Shown one piece after another: positions 53,272 to 62,749 of a stretch of 64,000 bases of DNA. The translations under genes and the position numbers were made by a program. Below the pieces are notes generated by a model, which made no database searches, was not told the origin of the DNA, and saw only the letters and a list, made by a program, of their open reading frames with translations. Source of the DNA: Corythucha ciliata (taxonomy: Eukaryota > Arthropoda > Insecta > Hemiptera > Tingidae); the NCBI GenBank assembly GCA_038030265.1, contig CM075943.1, forward strand, positions 4,402,001 through 4,466,000, in the 5' to 3' direction. Each line of letters begins with the position of its first letter. The first letter of the stretch is position 1.

Positions 53272-54160
53272 AGTGGCGTAGGTAGGAATTTGTCCTGGTG
53301 GGGGGGGGGATCAGATTGAAATCTCGTAAGGGTGAGAGGAGGGGTAATTTCACATTTTAGTCATCATTCCACCCAGCCAGCACACTCTCTGGACATCTTG
53401 CTGGCCTAATCATAGCCTCAATCTCTCAGTTAAGGGCGATTTTTGGACTCTACCCGCAAATTAGCGATTTTCTCTATTTTGGCCGAGTGTATCGTTCTTC
53501 TCAATTTCAGCCGCAGATTAGCAGTTTTGCCCCACTCCCTCCCAAAGCCATGAATTTGCACATTTTCTCAACTTTAGCAGCAAAGTATCGTTTTTATCCC
53601 GTGAGCGATGTTTCTTAATTATCCACGACTTTTCGCGTTTTTCTCGCGAATTAGCGGTTTCATCACCTATTGCCACAAGTAGGCGCTTTTTTTCAATTTC
53701 AGCCAGAAAAGTTGCCTTCAGAATCCGCAAATTGGCGTGTATTCAGTTTTGGTGCAAATAAGAATTTTTCTCAATTTCAACCGTGAATTAGCGCTTTTTT
53801 TTAATTGTAGCGGCGACGTGTCGTAGCGTTTCAAACCTGTGAATTAGCGAATTTTCTCAATTTCAGTCACAAATTGGCGTCTGGCGCAATTTTAGCTGTA
53901 AATTGGCGATTTTTTTCCATTTTTAGCCTCGAATTAGCAAATTTCTTAATTTTTAGGCTTAAAATTAACCTTTCTCTTAATTTTGACCAGACTGATTATT
54001 TTATTTTCTAAGGCCCGGTTCACAAGCTCTATGTTTACGTTCTGTGGAGTCTATGCAGCCAAACAAATTTACTCCCTCGAAAAATGAATCATTTTTATAG
54101 GTTGCATAGACACCACACAACACAAACATAGAGCTTGTGAACAGGGCCTAAATATTACCC
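53272..54160 (+). repeat. CAGTGGCGTAGG-headed repeat, motif body
   Basis: Starts CAGTGGCGTAGGTAGGAATT, then a unique head of about 150 bp shared with the inverse of 36250-36376, then motif units to about 54160. At 54012 it is interrupted by a 137-bp MITE. Confidence 0.7.
54012..54148 (+). mobile_element. 137-bp MITE, PIF/Harbinger type
   Basis: Near-palindromic: the left end GGCCCGGTTCACAAGCTCTA pairs with GGCCCTGTTCACAAGCTCTA read inward from the right. The arms extend about 50 bp on each side. TAA flanks it on both sides (54009-54011 and 54149-54151). The related repeats at 40240 and 42080 carry the uninterrupted sequence TTTTCTAAATATTACCC, with a single TAA. Confidence 0.9.
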
Positions 54161-54539
54161 TAGTTTTTAGCGAAATACCCCTTGTTCATTCTAACTCGGG
54201 CGCTTTTTTTTGTAATTTTGCATTTTTCTGTGGGGGGAGGTGAGCATTTTTGTTGATAACCTGACGATGTAGAGGTAAATTCAAGGTTCTGAAGGTGTAC
54301 TTTGGCTTGGGCAAGGCTGCCGCGTTAATAACGGTATACAAAAAGAGACAATGCGCTCACGAGCCGCTATAGTTTAGAAAAAAAAAAAAAAAAAAAAAAA
54401 AAAAAACAATTCGTGGTATATGTGAAGACCAAATTCACGGGTATAATTGACAGAGCCAGCGTTCCTTGGACATGTTATCCTCCCGCCCCCCAACCTTCCC
54501 CGGCGTTTATTTCAGCTCTTTTTCTCAACTTTAGCACTC

Positions 54540-55390
54540 ATTAATCAACTACAACAAGCCGCGTCCTCGACACCAACCCGCGAAGCGCCATCGACTTCGT
54601 CAACCGTTTTTCTACCGAACTTCGACACTTTCGATCCCGGAAAATAATCATTCATAAATTACACATAACGCTTCGAAAACTACCTCGAGATGAAAAACGT
54701 TCTCTCGAACAAGCCCTACTGTGCCCGTTTGCTACTAAACTTCATCGGTCCTGAGAGTTTTGACATTACATCGCTTCACTCGACGCTCCTGAAAATCCAA
54801 CTGACAAAACATGCGACGTGCTCATGAAACTACTAAACAGTCATCTTGCCACGAAAAAGAACGTTCACGTAGCCCAACACCAGTTCCTTTCTGTATATCA
54901 AACGGAAAATCAATCAAATTCCGAATTTGTGGCTACTCTACGAAGCAAACTGGGTGATTGTGACTTCATTTCCCCGTGCAAAGTTTCGATCGCAGATATT
55001 TTTCTGCGTGCGCAATTCATTCGTGGCCTTCGGGATAACTCAATTCGGGAAAAATTACACGAAGTAACTTCCGTCTTGGATTGTGAATTCAAGGCCATAG
55101 TAGCAAAAGCCATTGCCCTCGAAAAAAATCGATTCGGACACCCTCGCTACCAAGTTACCCCCTCTTCCCATACAAATCGATCAAAACCAAGAAAATCGTT
55201 CCACAGCAGAAATCGACATAACCAACGAAACCAGTCCAAATCAAGGCCTCGTGTGAATTATCAAGAACTAGGAGTCGATAGGCTGTGGAAAAAACAATCG
55301 TCAATCTCGTAACTGCAAAACTGACCCGTCCATCCTAAAATGCAACGAATGTTTCAACAACGGACACATTTCGAAAGTCTGCATCGGTAC
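54540..55390 (+). pseudogene. gag: Gag relic E, copy 1
   Basis: A Gypsy-type gag in several frames: NYLEMKNVLSNKPYCARLLL, then 54818-55312 with QHQFLSVYQTENQSNSEFVA, LGDCDFISPC and RAQFIRGLRDNSIREKL, and a basic tail. A CCHC knuckle, CNECFNNGHISKVC, follows at 55341-55382 in another frame. At least two frameshifts. No pol follows. It resembles the gag of element C in plan but is a separate family. Confidence 0.75.
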
Positions 55391-55679
55391 AGTGGCAGTG
55401 GAAGTCAGACGGCATTGGGGGAGCAAGAGTCTGAGCAATTTAAATTTTAACCCCCCCCCACCCCTCAACAAATATTGTGTTTTGTTTCATTTATGTCTAC
55501 ATGTGCAAAATTACAATTTTTGGTCCTAAAAATCCGAGTTATTCACTAATTTTACAGTATCTTCATGAAATTCCCTTGTTCCTAGGCTAATTTTCCTGGG
55601 GTCGTCTAAAGACGCAGTCTTATTAGATAACTCCGAGATGAGCCGCGACTCAACAACTTTTATAGGCACAAATCGCGGC

Positions 55680-55890
55680 GATTCATCTCAATTTAAGCTG
55701 GAAATTTACGATTTTCTCAACTTTAGCTACCGAAGAGCACTTTTTCTCAAATTTCAGCCACGAATTAGCGCCATTTCTCATATTCAACCGCAAATTGTAG
55801 AGCTTTATCTCAATTTTGACTGGGAATTACAATTTTTCTCAATTTTTCCCAACAAAGAACATTTTTTCTCAATTTCAGACACGAATTAGT
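55680..55890 (+). repeat. 33-nt motif array (forward, short)
   Basis: Six motif units (for example TTTCAGCCACGAATTAGCGC near 55753). Repeated at 60184-60394 in the block copy. Confidence 0.6.
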
Positions 55891-55920
55891 GATTTTGGTT
55901 GAAATTTAAGAGCATACCTC

Positions 55921-56076
55921 TGTAGTCTATTTACCTTGGCGGTGGCCCCCCTTCTACTACTTTTATTATTTTTATTTATGTTCCGACACATGGTTAACAA
56001 AAATAAAGCTGTTCGGTTTTATCGTTTCAACAAATAATCGTAATTATCTAAATAGGTGATCCTAAAATCTCTCTAA
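55921..56076 (+). mobile_element. Element D LTR, truncated copy (tentative)
   Basis: The start TGTAGTCTATTTACC and the end CTCTCTAA before the primer site suggest a 156-bp LTR, with AATAAA at 56002. No second LTR copy confirms the left border. The primer site TGGTGACCCCGAC (56078-56090) fully matches the tRNA-Trp 3' end. Confidence 0.5.
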
Positions 56077-56099
56077 TTGGTGACCCCGACCCGAACACC

Positions 56100-56612
56100 A
56101 TGGCAGAAGCTCCTGACGACGTTGCTGCTCAACTTGAGCAACTCAATAACCTCCGGCAGCAAATTCAAGGCATGTTGCCTCGCATCGCTAAACAAACCGC
56201 CGGAATTGCCCACGATGCAGCCGCTCCCAACTTCGTCAATCGCGTCGTCATAAAACTCCCCGCGTTTTGGAGCGACAAGCCGCAGCTCTGGTTCGCCCAA
56301 GTTGATGCTCAATTTGATCTCGCCGGAATCACCCAAGAAGCTACGAAATACAGATACCTAATTTCTCAACTTGAAGAGCGGTATATAAATGAGGTCGAGG
56401 ATCTCATCACGACACCCCCCTTCAAAACCCCTACACCAGTCTCAAGAATTCGCTAATCGAACGCCTTTCGCTCTCCGACGGACAACGTCTTCGTCACCTT
56501 CTGTCACAAGAAGACCTCGGAAACCTCAAACCGTCACAATTCTTACGGCATCTTTGATCCCTCGCAGGACCCACACTCGTACACGACGATTTGCTGCGGA
56601 TACTTTGAACGC
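56100..56612 (+). pseudogene. gag: Element D gag, truncated copy 1
   Basis: ATG at 56100. The same protein as the gag at 60604, but a lost C in a C-run near 56415 shifts the frame to a stop at 56456. A second lesion, TGA for CGA in the HLRSLAG segment, lies further on. At 56612 the sequence leaves element D. Confidence 0.85.
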
Positions 56613-56775
56613 GATGGGGTAGGGTGGGTTCAAAGTTCAAGTTAACAGGCATATAAATGGATATAATGAATAAATCTGTCGCCGGTATTTTAATTAATAA
56701 ATTGATTAGACTGATTTTATCCGGACGACGATGGAAAGGCATAGCCCAACACGATTCGAGTTTCGAGAAAAAATG

Positions 56776-56848
56776 GCTCCCCGGCGGGATTTGAACCCGC
56801 AACCTCTGGATTACCAGTCCATCACGCTGCCATTTGCGCCACGGAGAC
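56776..56848 (-). tRNA. tRNA-Thr(GGT)-like sequence, arm 1
   Basis: 73 nt that fold as a tRNA: D arm GGCGCAAATGGCAGCG, anticodon loop CTGGTAA (anticodon GGT, threonine), and T arm GCGGGTTCAAATCCCGC with a perfect stem. The acceptor stem pairs at six of seven positions. The first anticodon-stem pair is broken (A-G). CCA follows in the DNA. It may be a tRNA gene, a SINE head or part of a mobile element. Confidence 0.6.
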
Positions 56849-57071
56849 GACTATGGGAGTCGTACTCCGAGGGATAAGCTAAGCCGAACCCCACCCAGGT
56901 CCATTGTTTCTCGAAACTCTAGGCGCTTCTCCTAATCGGTAAACCACGCCGAATTTTATCTTATCTAGATGTTGTTAGATGGATATAATGAATAAATCTG
57001 TCGCCGGTATAAACAATGGCCCTGGGTGGGGTTCGGCTTAGCTTATCCCTCGGAGTACGACTCCCATAGGC

Positions 57072-57144
57072 GTCTCCGTGGCGCAAATGGCAGCGTGCTG
57101 GACTGGTAATCCAGAGATTGCGTTTTCAAATCCCGCCGGGGAGC
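57072..57144 (+). tRNA. tRNA-Thr(GGT)-like sequence, arm 2
   Basis: The inverted partner of arm 1. Its anticodon stem is fully paired, but the T arm is damaged (GCGTT facing CCCGC), and the B box GGTTCAAATCC is altered to TTTTCAAATCC. It is likely a pseudo-tRNA. Confidence 0.5.
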
Positions 57145-57329
57145 CATTTTTTCTCGAAACTCGAATCGTGTTGGGCTATGCCCTTCCATCGTCGTCCGGA
57201 TATAAACATTCAATTCATTCTTAGAAGAGACTTGTCGGCCGCTGAGCTGATGCTGATTTATTTAATATAGTCGGAATTCGGCCAAGGATAAATTAAGATG
57301 AAGTTTTTGTTTTTTCTTTAATACATGAT

Positions 57330-57361
57330 AACGTTTTCAGGTGCCTTGCACCCCTCTTCAG
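57330..57361 (-). ncRNA. Hammerhead-like ribozyme core (candidate)
   Basis: On the - strand the order CTGAAGA, a stem GGTGC-aag-GCACC, then GAAAA and CGTT fits the two conserved hammerhead boxes (CUGANGA and GAAA) around stem II. It lies 3' of the Penelope-like coding region, where such elements are known to carry hammerheads. The bases flanking stem II are not ideally paired. Confidence 0.35.
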
Positions 57362-57689
57362 TCTGAAAAACAACAAACAGTAAAACCAATGAACCCTTTA
57401 TCCGGTACAACTAACTACCGATCCTCATGATCATTTTTACCTTTTGACAGAGAAGAAAAATAAATAAGCAGCAACACCGCTACCGTCGAAAAACTCGCAA
57501 AACAGACTTCTCGTCTCTAATCAGAAATGCAGAACGACAATAAAATAAATAGGAAGACAAAGCAAAAACAAAAACAACAAAAAACCAAACCACTACTTAC
57601 ATTGTCAGCAAAAACAAGATACAAACTAAATCCAGAAGGAAAATATAGCGAGACAAAAATACAAAAGAAAAGCCAACGGACCACTCCCG

Positions 57690-58370
57690 AGAGCAAGGAG
57701 AAATATGAAATGACATTTCAAGCCCGGCATATCGGGAATATGCTAAACGGAGGAGGAGGAAGTCATAGTGGGGCAACAACAACCAATCCTTTGGTTCCGC
57801 TTCAGAGTTCCCGAGTATGAGGCCCCGCAAGAAGGTCCGGAACAAGGAATTTCATAGACAACGTGCGTGTTGCTCAAAGTTGGCGTCAGGTCCTTCCCCT
57901 TTGTGAAGAGCCACCCCACCCTGTAGGATGGTTTCATTCCGAACGGTCGGAGACCCCTTTCACATAGGTGAGACCAAAGAACCTAGTAGGACCCCTCTCT
58001 CGGACTGTTACCAGCTGGTTTCCATCTTCCTGAGTGTGCTTCCCGATATTTTCGATAATCCCCTTTATAAGCTCTTTGGGATATCCATTTTCGAGCAGGA
58101 TCCGCGACGCCTTGCGGAGTGATTCGTCCAAAAAGGCAGGATGGCAAATCCTATGCACCATTTCCAGCAAGTTGCGAGCCACGTTGGTCTTTTGACTCTT
58201 AGGGTGGCAACTATGGTAGTTCAGAATCCGTCCCGATGCGATGGTTTTCGTTTACCAATTATGCTGAATCTCATTTGTCTCGATCCTCGAGACTAGTGTG
58301 TCCAGGAATGGAACTCCATTCTTTCGACGAGAGACTCCCTCTCCACGGTGAACTGAATCATCAAAACTAA
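57690..58370 (-). pseudogene. Penelope-like element: RT end and GIY-YIG nuclease
   Basis: Penelope-like elements copy themselves with an RT linked to a GIY-YIG endonuclease. The - strand reads VPFLDTLVSRIETNEIQHNW, a TAA where Tyr is usual, TKTIASGRILNYHSCHPKSQ, then NLLEMVHRICHPAFLDESL and ILLENGYPKELI, all Penelope RT thumb features. After a frameshift near 57940 come KGKDLTPTLSNTHVVYEIPC and SYSGTLKRNQRIG, the start of the GIY-YIG domain with YIG changed to YSG. The N-terminal RT and the rest of the nuclease are missing. From 58370 to 58683 I see nothing clear. Confidence 0.8.
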
Positions 58371-59059
58371 TTCACAAACATTATAAATGTACCAGCACTG
58401 CAAATGAGAAGACCCGTGGTTCGAGCACAGCGAGAACTGCATGAGTGTGGCGACTTTTGTTCAAATCCTTGTTTCGCAGTCCTCAACTCGTGACTGTCTC
58501 GCCCATGTAATATTTTTCCTAGTATGTTGATGGAACGCGATCAGGGCCACTTATTTTAGAAAATAAATACCAAAATACACTTGAAAACACGGCTACGTGC
58601 CACGAACGATGACATTTACAATGAAATCGTATGAAAATCAAGTCGTCCACGCTCTGAGAACGAGAGTGTTGCCGAGTTTGATTTAGTTTTTAGCGAAATT
58701 CCCCCTGTTTCATTCTGACTCGGGGGCTTTTTTTGTAATTTTGCATTAATCTCAGGGGGGAGGTGAGCATTTTTGTTGATAACCTGACGATGTAGAGGTA
58801 AATTCAAGGTTCTGAAGGTGTACTTTGGCTTGGGCAAGGCTGCCGCGTCAATAACGGTACAAAAAGAGACAATGCGCTCACGAGCCGCTATAGTTTAGAA
58901 AAAAAAAAAAAAACAAAACCACAACAACAATTCGTGGTATATGTGAAGACCAAATTCACGGGTATAATTGACAGAGCCAGCGTTCCTTGTACATGTTATC
59001 CTCCCGCCCCCCAACCTTCCCCGGCGTTTATTTCAGCTCTTTTTCATAACTTTAGCACT

Positions 59060-59895
59060 CATTAATCAACTACAAAAAACCGCGTCCTCGACACCAACCG
59101 CGAAGCGCCATCGACTTCGTCAACCGTTTTTCTACCGAACTTCGACACTTTCGATCCTAGAAAATAATCATTCATAAATTACACAAAACGCTTCGAAAAA
59201 CGTTCTCTCGAACAAGCCCTACTGTGCCCGTTTGCTACTAAACTTCATCGGTCCTGAGAATTTCGACATTACATCGCTTCACTCGACGCTCCTGAAAATC
59301 CAACTGACAAAACATGCGACGAGCTCATGAAACTACTAAACAGTCAGCTTGCCCCGAAAAAGAACGTTCACGTAGCCCAACACCAGTTCCTTTCTGTATA
59401 TCAAACGGAAAATCAATCAAATTCCGAATTTGTGGCTACTCTACGAAGCAAACTGGGTGATTGTGACTTCATTTCCCCGTGCAAAGTCTCGATCGCAGAT
59501 ATTTTTCTGCGTGCGCAATTCATTCGTGGCCTTCGGGATAACTCAATTCGGGAAAAATTACTCGAAGTAACTTCCGTCTTGGATTGTGAATTCAAGGCCA
59601 TAGTAGCAAAAGCCATTGCCCTCGAAAAAAATCGATTCGGACACCCTCGCTACCAAGTTACCGGCTCTTCCCATACAAATCGATCAAAACCAAGAAAATC
59701 GTTCCACAGCAGAAATCGACATAACCAACGAAACCAGTCCAAATCAAGGCCTCGTGTGAATTATCAAGAACTAGGAGTCGATAGACTGTGGAAAAAACAA
59801 TCGTCAATCTCGTAACTGCAAAACTGACCCGTCCATCCTAAAATGCAACGAATGTTTCAACAACGGACACATTTCGAAAGTCTGCATCGGTACAG
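59060..59895 (+). pseudogene. gag: Gag relic E, copy 2
   Basis: Same frames as copy 1 (59327-59815 main frame), CCHC knuckle at 59844-59885. It shares most of the stops and shifts of copy 1, so the gag was already dead before the duplication. Confidence 0.75.
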
Positions 59896-60424
59896 TGGCA
59901 GTGGAAGTCAGACGGCATTGGGGGAGCAAGAGTCTGAGCAATTTAAATTTTAACCCCCCCCCCACCCCTCAACAAATATTGTGTTTTGTTTCATTTATGT
60001 CTACATGTGCAAAATTACAATTTTTGGTCTTAAAAATCCGAGTTATTCACTAATTTTACAGTATCTTCATGAAATTCCCTTGTTCCTAGGCTAATTTTCC
60101 TGGGGTCGTCTAAAGACGCAGTCTTATTAGATAACTCCGAGATGAGCCGCGACTCAACAACTTTTATAGGCACAAATCGCGGCGATTCATCTCAATTTAA
60201 GCTGGAAATTTACGATTTTCTCAACTTTAGCTACCGAAGAGCACTTTTTCTCAAATTTCAGCCACGAATTAGCGCCATTTCTCATATTCAACCGCAAATT
60301 GTAGAGCTTTATCTCAATTTTGGCTGGGAATTACAATTTTTCTCAATTTTTCCCAACAAAGAACATTTTTTCTCAATTTCAGACACGAATTAGTGATTTT
60401 GGTTGAAATTTAAGAGCATACCTC

Positions 60425-60580
60425 TGTAGTCTATTTACCTTGGCGGTGGCCCCCCTTCTACTACTTTTATTATTTTTATTTATGTTCCGACACATGGTTA
60501 ACAAAAATAAAGCTGTTCGGTTTTATCGTTTCAACAAATAATCGTAATTATCTAAATAGGTGATCCTAAAATCTCTCTAA
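60425..60580 (+). mobile_element. Element D 5' LTR (tentative)
   Basis: Same as 55921-56076. The 3' LTR would lie beyond the window. Confidence 0.5.
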
Positions 60581-60581
60581 T

Positions 60582-60594
60582 TGGTGACCCCGAC
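60582..60594 (+). other. Element D primer-binding site (tRNA-Trp)
   Basis: TGGTGACCCCGAC, a full 13-base match to the complement of the animal tRNA-Trp 3' end, one base after the LTR. Confidence 0.8.
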
Positions 60595-60603
60595 CCGAAC
60601 ACC

Positions 60604-61113
60604 ATGGCAGAAGCTCCTGACGACGTTGCTGCTCAACTTGAGCAACTCAATAACCTCCGGCAGCAAATTCAAGGCATGTTGCCTCGCATCGCTAAACAAA
60701 CCGCCGGAATTGCCCACGATGCAGCCGCTCCCAACTTCGTCAATCGCGTCGTCATAAAACTCCCCGCGTTTTGGAGCGACAAGCCGCAGCTCTGGTTCGC
60801 CCAAGTTGATGCTCAATTTGATCTCGCCGGAATCACCCAAGAAGCTACGAAATACAGATACCTAATTTCTCAACTTGAAGAGCGGTATATAAATGAGGTC
60901 GAGGATCTCATCACGACACCCCCCCTTCAAAACCCCTACACCAGTCTCAAGAATTCGCTAATCGAACGCCTTTCGCTCTCCGACGGACAACGTCTTCGTC
61001 ACCTTCTGTCACAAGAAGACCTCGGAGGCCTCAAACCGTCACAATTCTTACGGCATCTTCGATCCCTCGCAGGACCCACACTCGTACACGACGATTTGCT
61101 GCGGATACTCTGA
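60604..61113 (+). CDS. gag: Element D gag N-terminal frame
   Basis: 169 codons from the ATG 9 nt after the primer site. It shows AEAPDDVAAQLEQLNNLRQQ (coiled, polar start), LPAFWSDKPQLWFAQVDAQF, AGIT, ISQLEERYINEVEDL, SLIERLSLSDGQRLRHLLSQ, and LKPSQFLRHLRSLAG, the conserved capsid of this clade. It stops at TGA 61111. Further gag sequence follows in another frame (for example LDCLAVIADQIVEVQPVF), so the stop is a frameshift effect rather than the protein end. Confidence 0.85.
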   Translation: MAEAPDDVAAQLEQLNNLRQQIQGMLPRIAKQTAGIAHDAAAPNFVNRVVIKLPAFWSDKPQLWFAQVDAQFDLAGITQEATKYRYLISQLEERYINEVEDLITTPPLQNPYTSLKNSLIERLSLSDGQRLRHLLSQEDLGGLKPSQFLRHLRSLAGPTLVHDDLLRIL

Positions 61114-61116
61114 ACG

Positions 61117-61500
61117 CAACGCCTACCTCCACACGTTCAAGCGATCATTCAAACACAGGCAGACCTTCCACTCGACTGCCTAGCCGTCATTGCCGACCAG
61201 ATCGTCGAAGTCCAACCCGTGTTTCCCACTTTCAACCGTCACCCTTCCCCTGTCGATAGGTTACTCCCACGGACCCGGGAATCGCTCGCTTTCTCGAAAC
61301 TGTCACTCAACAACTTGCCACGCTGACTCGAACGCTATCAACATCGCGCGTCAACCACGATCTCATCACAGACATTCCACCCCTTCCCACAGCCCCTCCT
61401 CCGACTCACCATCGCGAGTATGTTGGTACCATCGCCGCTGGGAAAATCGTGCCACGCAATGCACCCCTCCGTGCTCCTATCAAACGTTAAACTCTCAGGG
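61117..61500 (+). pseudogene. gag: Element D gag C-terminus with CHCC knuckle
   Basis: The continuation of gag in shifted frames. It ends with a Ser/His/Pro-rich part and the knuckle CWYHRRWENRATQCTPPC (about 61427-61480), which fits C-x2-H-x9-C-x3-C exactly, as in element F. Confidence 0.75.
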
Positions 61501-62110
61501 CAGTCGACAGTAGCGGCGACCCACCGTCCTAAACAAGGACGCCGCTTGTTCATCCTCGATCGCCTTACCAAGCACCAGTACCTCCTCGACACAGGCTCCG
61601 ATTTGTGTTGTTTCCCTCGCCGTCTTCTTCCTGGAAAACGACATCACGTTGATCTCCAACTTCTCGCAGCCAACAACACGAACATTTCAACGTACGGCAC
61701 TATTTGTCTTCACCCGGATTTCAATCTTCGTCGGGATTTCTCCTGGAACTTCGTCATCGCCGACGTGCAAGTTCCCATTATCGGAACCGACTTCCTCGCA
61801 CACTATTCTCTTCTTCCAGATTGTCGCAACAACCGTTTATTCGATGCCACCACCGGCCTTGCTGCAACTTGCATCACGAACCTGACCCATCAACCAAGTG
61901 TCAAGTCGCTGTCCTCTAAATCATTACAGCCATCCCCTTTTCACGACATTCTCCTGCAATACCCTCAGCTCACTCTACCGTCGGGCCCTCCTCGCGTCGT
62001 TCACCATTTTACTGTCCATTACATCAACACGACGCCCGGACCCCCTGTGTTCGCACGCCCTAGACGACTTGCTCCCGATAAGCTTCTACCTGCCAAGGCT
62101 GAATTCGACC
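61500..62110 (+). CDS. pro: Element D protease
   Basis: Within the open frame 61420-62247 (275 codons). The active site reads [15 protein letters not shown], the second landmark [19 protein letters not shown], and the join [20 protein letters not shown] leads into RT. Near 62120 the sense passes to the next frame (61898-62749), which carries RT, so a one-base shift lies at the join. All expected protease landmarks are present. Confidence 0.85.
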
Positions 62111-62749
62111 TTATGCTTCAACAAGGAAGGAATCGTTCGACGATCAGACAGCCCTTGGTCATCACCACTTCACATGGTGCCGAAGAAAGGTTCTGGGTGG
62201 CGCCCCTGTGGCGACTATCGTGCATTAAACGCCAGGACCGTTCCTGATCGTTACCCTGTCCGTCATATCCATGACTTTTCCCACAACCTCCAAGGATGCA
62301 CAATCTTCTCCGTCCTGGACCTCGTCAAGGCGTATCATCAAATCCCCGTCAATCCCAACGACATCCCCAAGACGGCTATCACAACGCCTTTCGGTCTCTA
62401 TGAGTACCCGTACATGAGCTTTGGTCTTCGAAATGCCGCCCGGGCGTTTCAACGGTTCATAGACGACGTCCTCCGAGGCCTCGACTTTTGTTATCCCTAT
62501 ATTGATGACGTTCTTATTTTCTCCCGAGACGCCGACGAACATAAAACGCATCTTCACGCCGTTTTCAAACGTCTGAGCGAACATGGACTCCTCATCAATG
62601 CCAACAAATGCATTCTCGGCTCATCAAAAGTCACTTTCTTAGGATATGAGGTCACCCCGGAAGGCCCAACCCCTCGTATCGTATCGCGGCGCTTCAAAAT
62701 TTCAGACGCCCGACAACAGCCCAAGGTCTTCGCCTTTTCCTCGGGATGA
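62110..62749 (+). pseudogene. pol: Element D reverse transcriptase
   Basis: RT shows [40 protein letters not shown], the first Asp in [30 protein letters not shown], and the catalytic box [13 protein letters not shown]. Then come [20 protein letters not shown] and a frameshift near 62690, before [11 protein letters not shown] in the next frame. Both YIDD aspartates are kept. Confidence 0.9.

Larger units (their letters stand above)
54161..56612 (+). repeat. Duplicated 2.45-kb block, copy 1
   Basis: It matches 58684-61116 at about 98% by eye. It holds, in order: a poly-A run (54377-54406), a gag relic, a motif array, and the LTR end and gag start of element D. Copy 1 stops inside gag at 56612. 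Confidence 0.9.
56658..57202. repeat. 192-bp inverted repeat with tRNA-like arms
   Basis: Arm 1 (56718-56909) and arm 2 (57011-57202) are near-perfect inverted copies with about a 100-bp spacer. A 31-bp direct repeat starting TGGATATAATGAATAAATCT occurs at 56658-56688 and again in the spacer at 56980-57010. Each arm contains one tRNA-Thr-like sequence. The structure lies next to a Penelope-like relic and may be its terminal repeat. Confidence 0.85.
58684..61116 (+). repeat. Duplicated 2.45-kb block, copy 2
   Basis: Copy of 54161-56612, with a shorter poly-A run (58898-58912) and a different tail: here the element D gag continues into pol. A 28-bp gap near 59200 separates the two copies. Confidence 0.9.

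Noticed and set aside
57527..57820. 97-codon + frame, Lys/Gln-rich
   Set aside because: It is the antisense of the Penelope-like 3' part and an A-rich tract; the - strand explains the sequence better.
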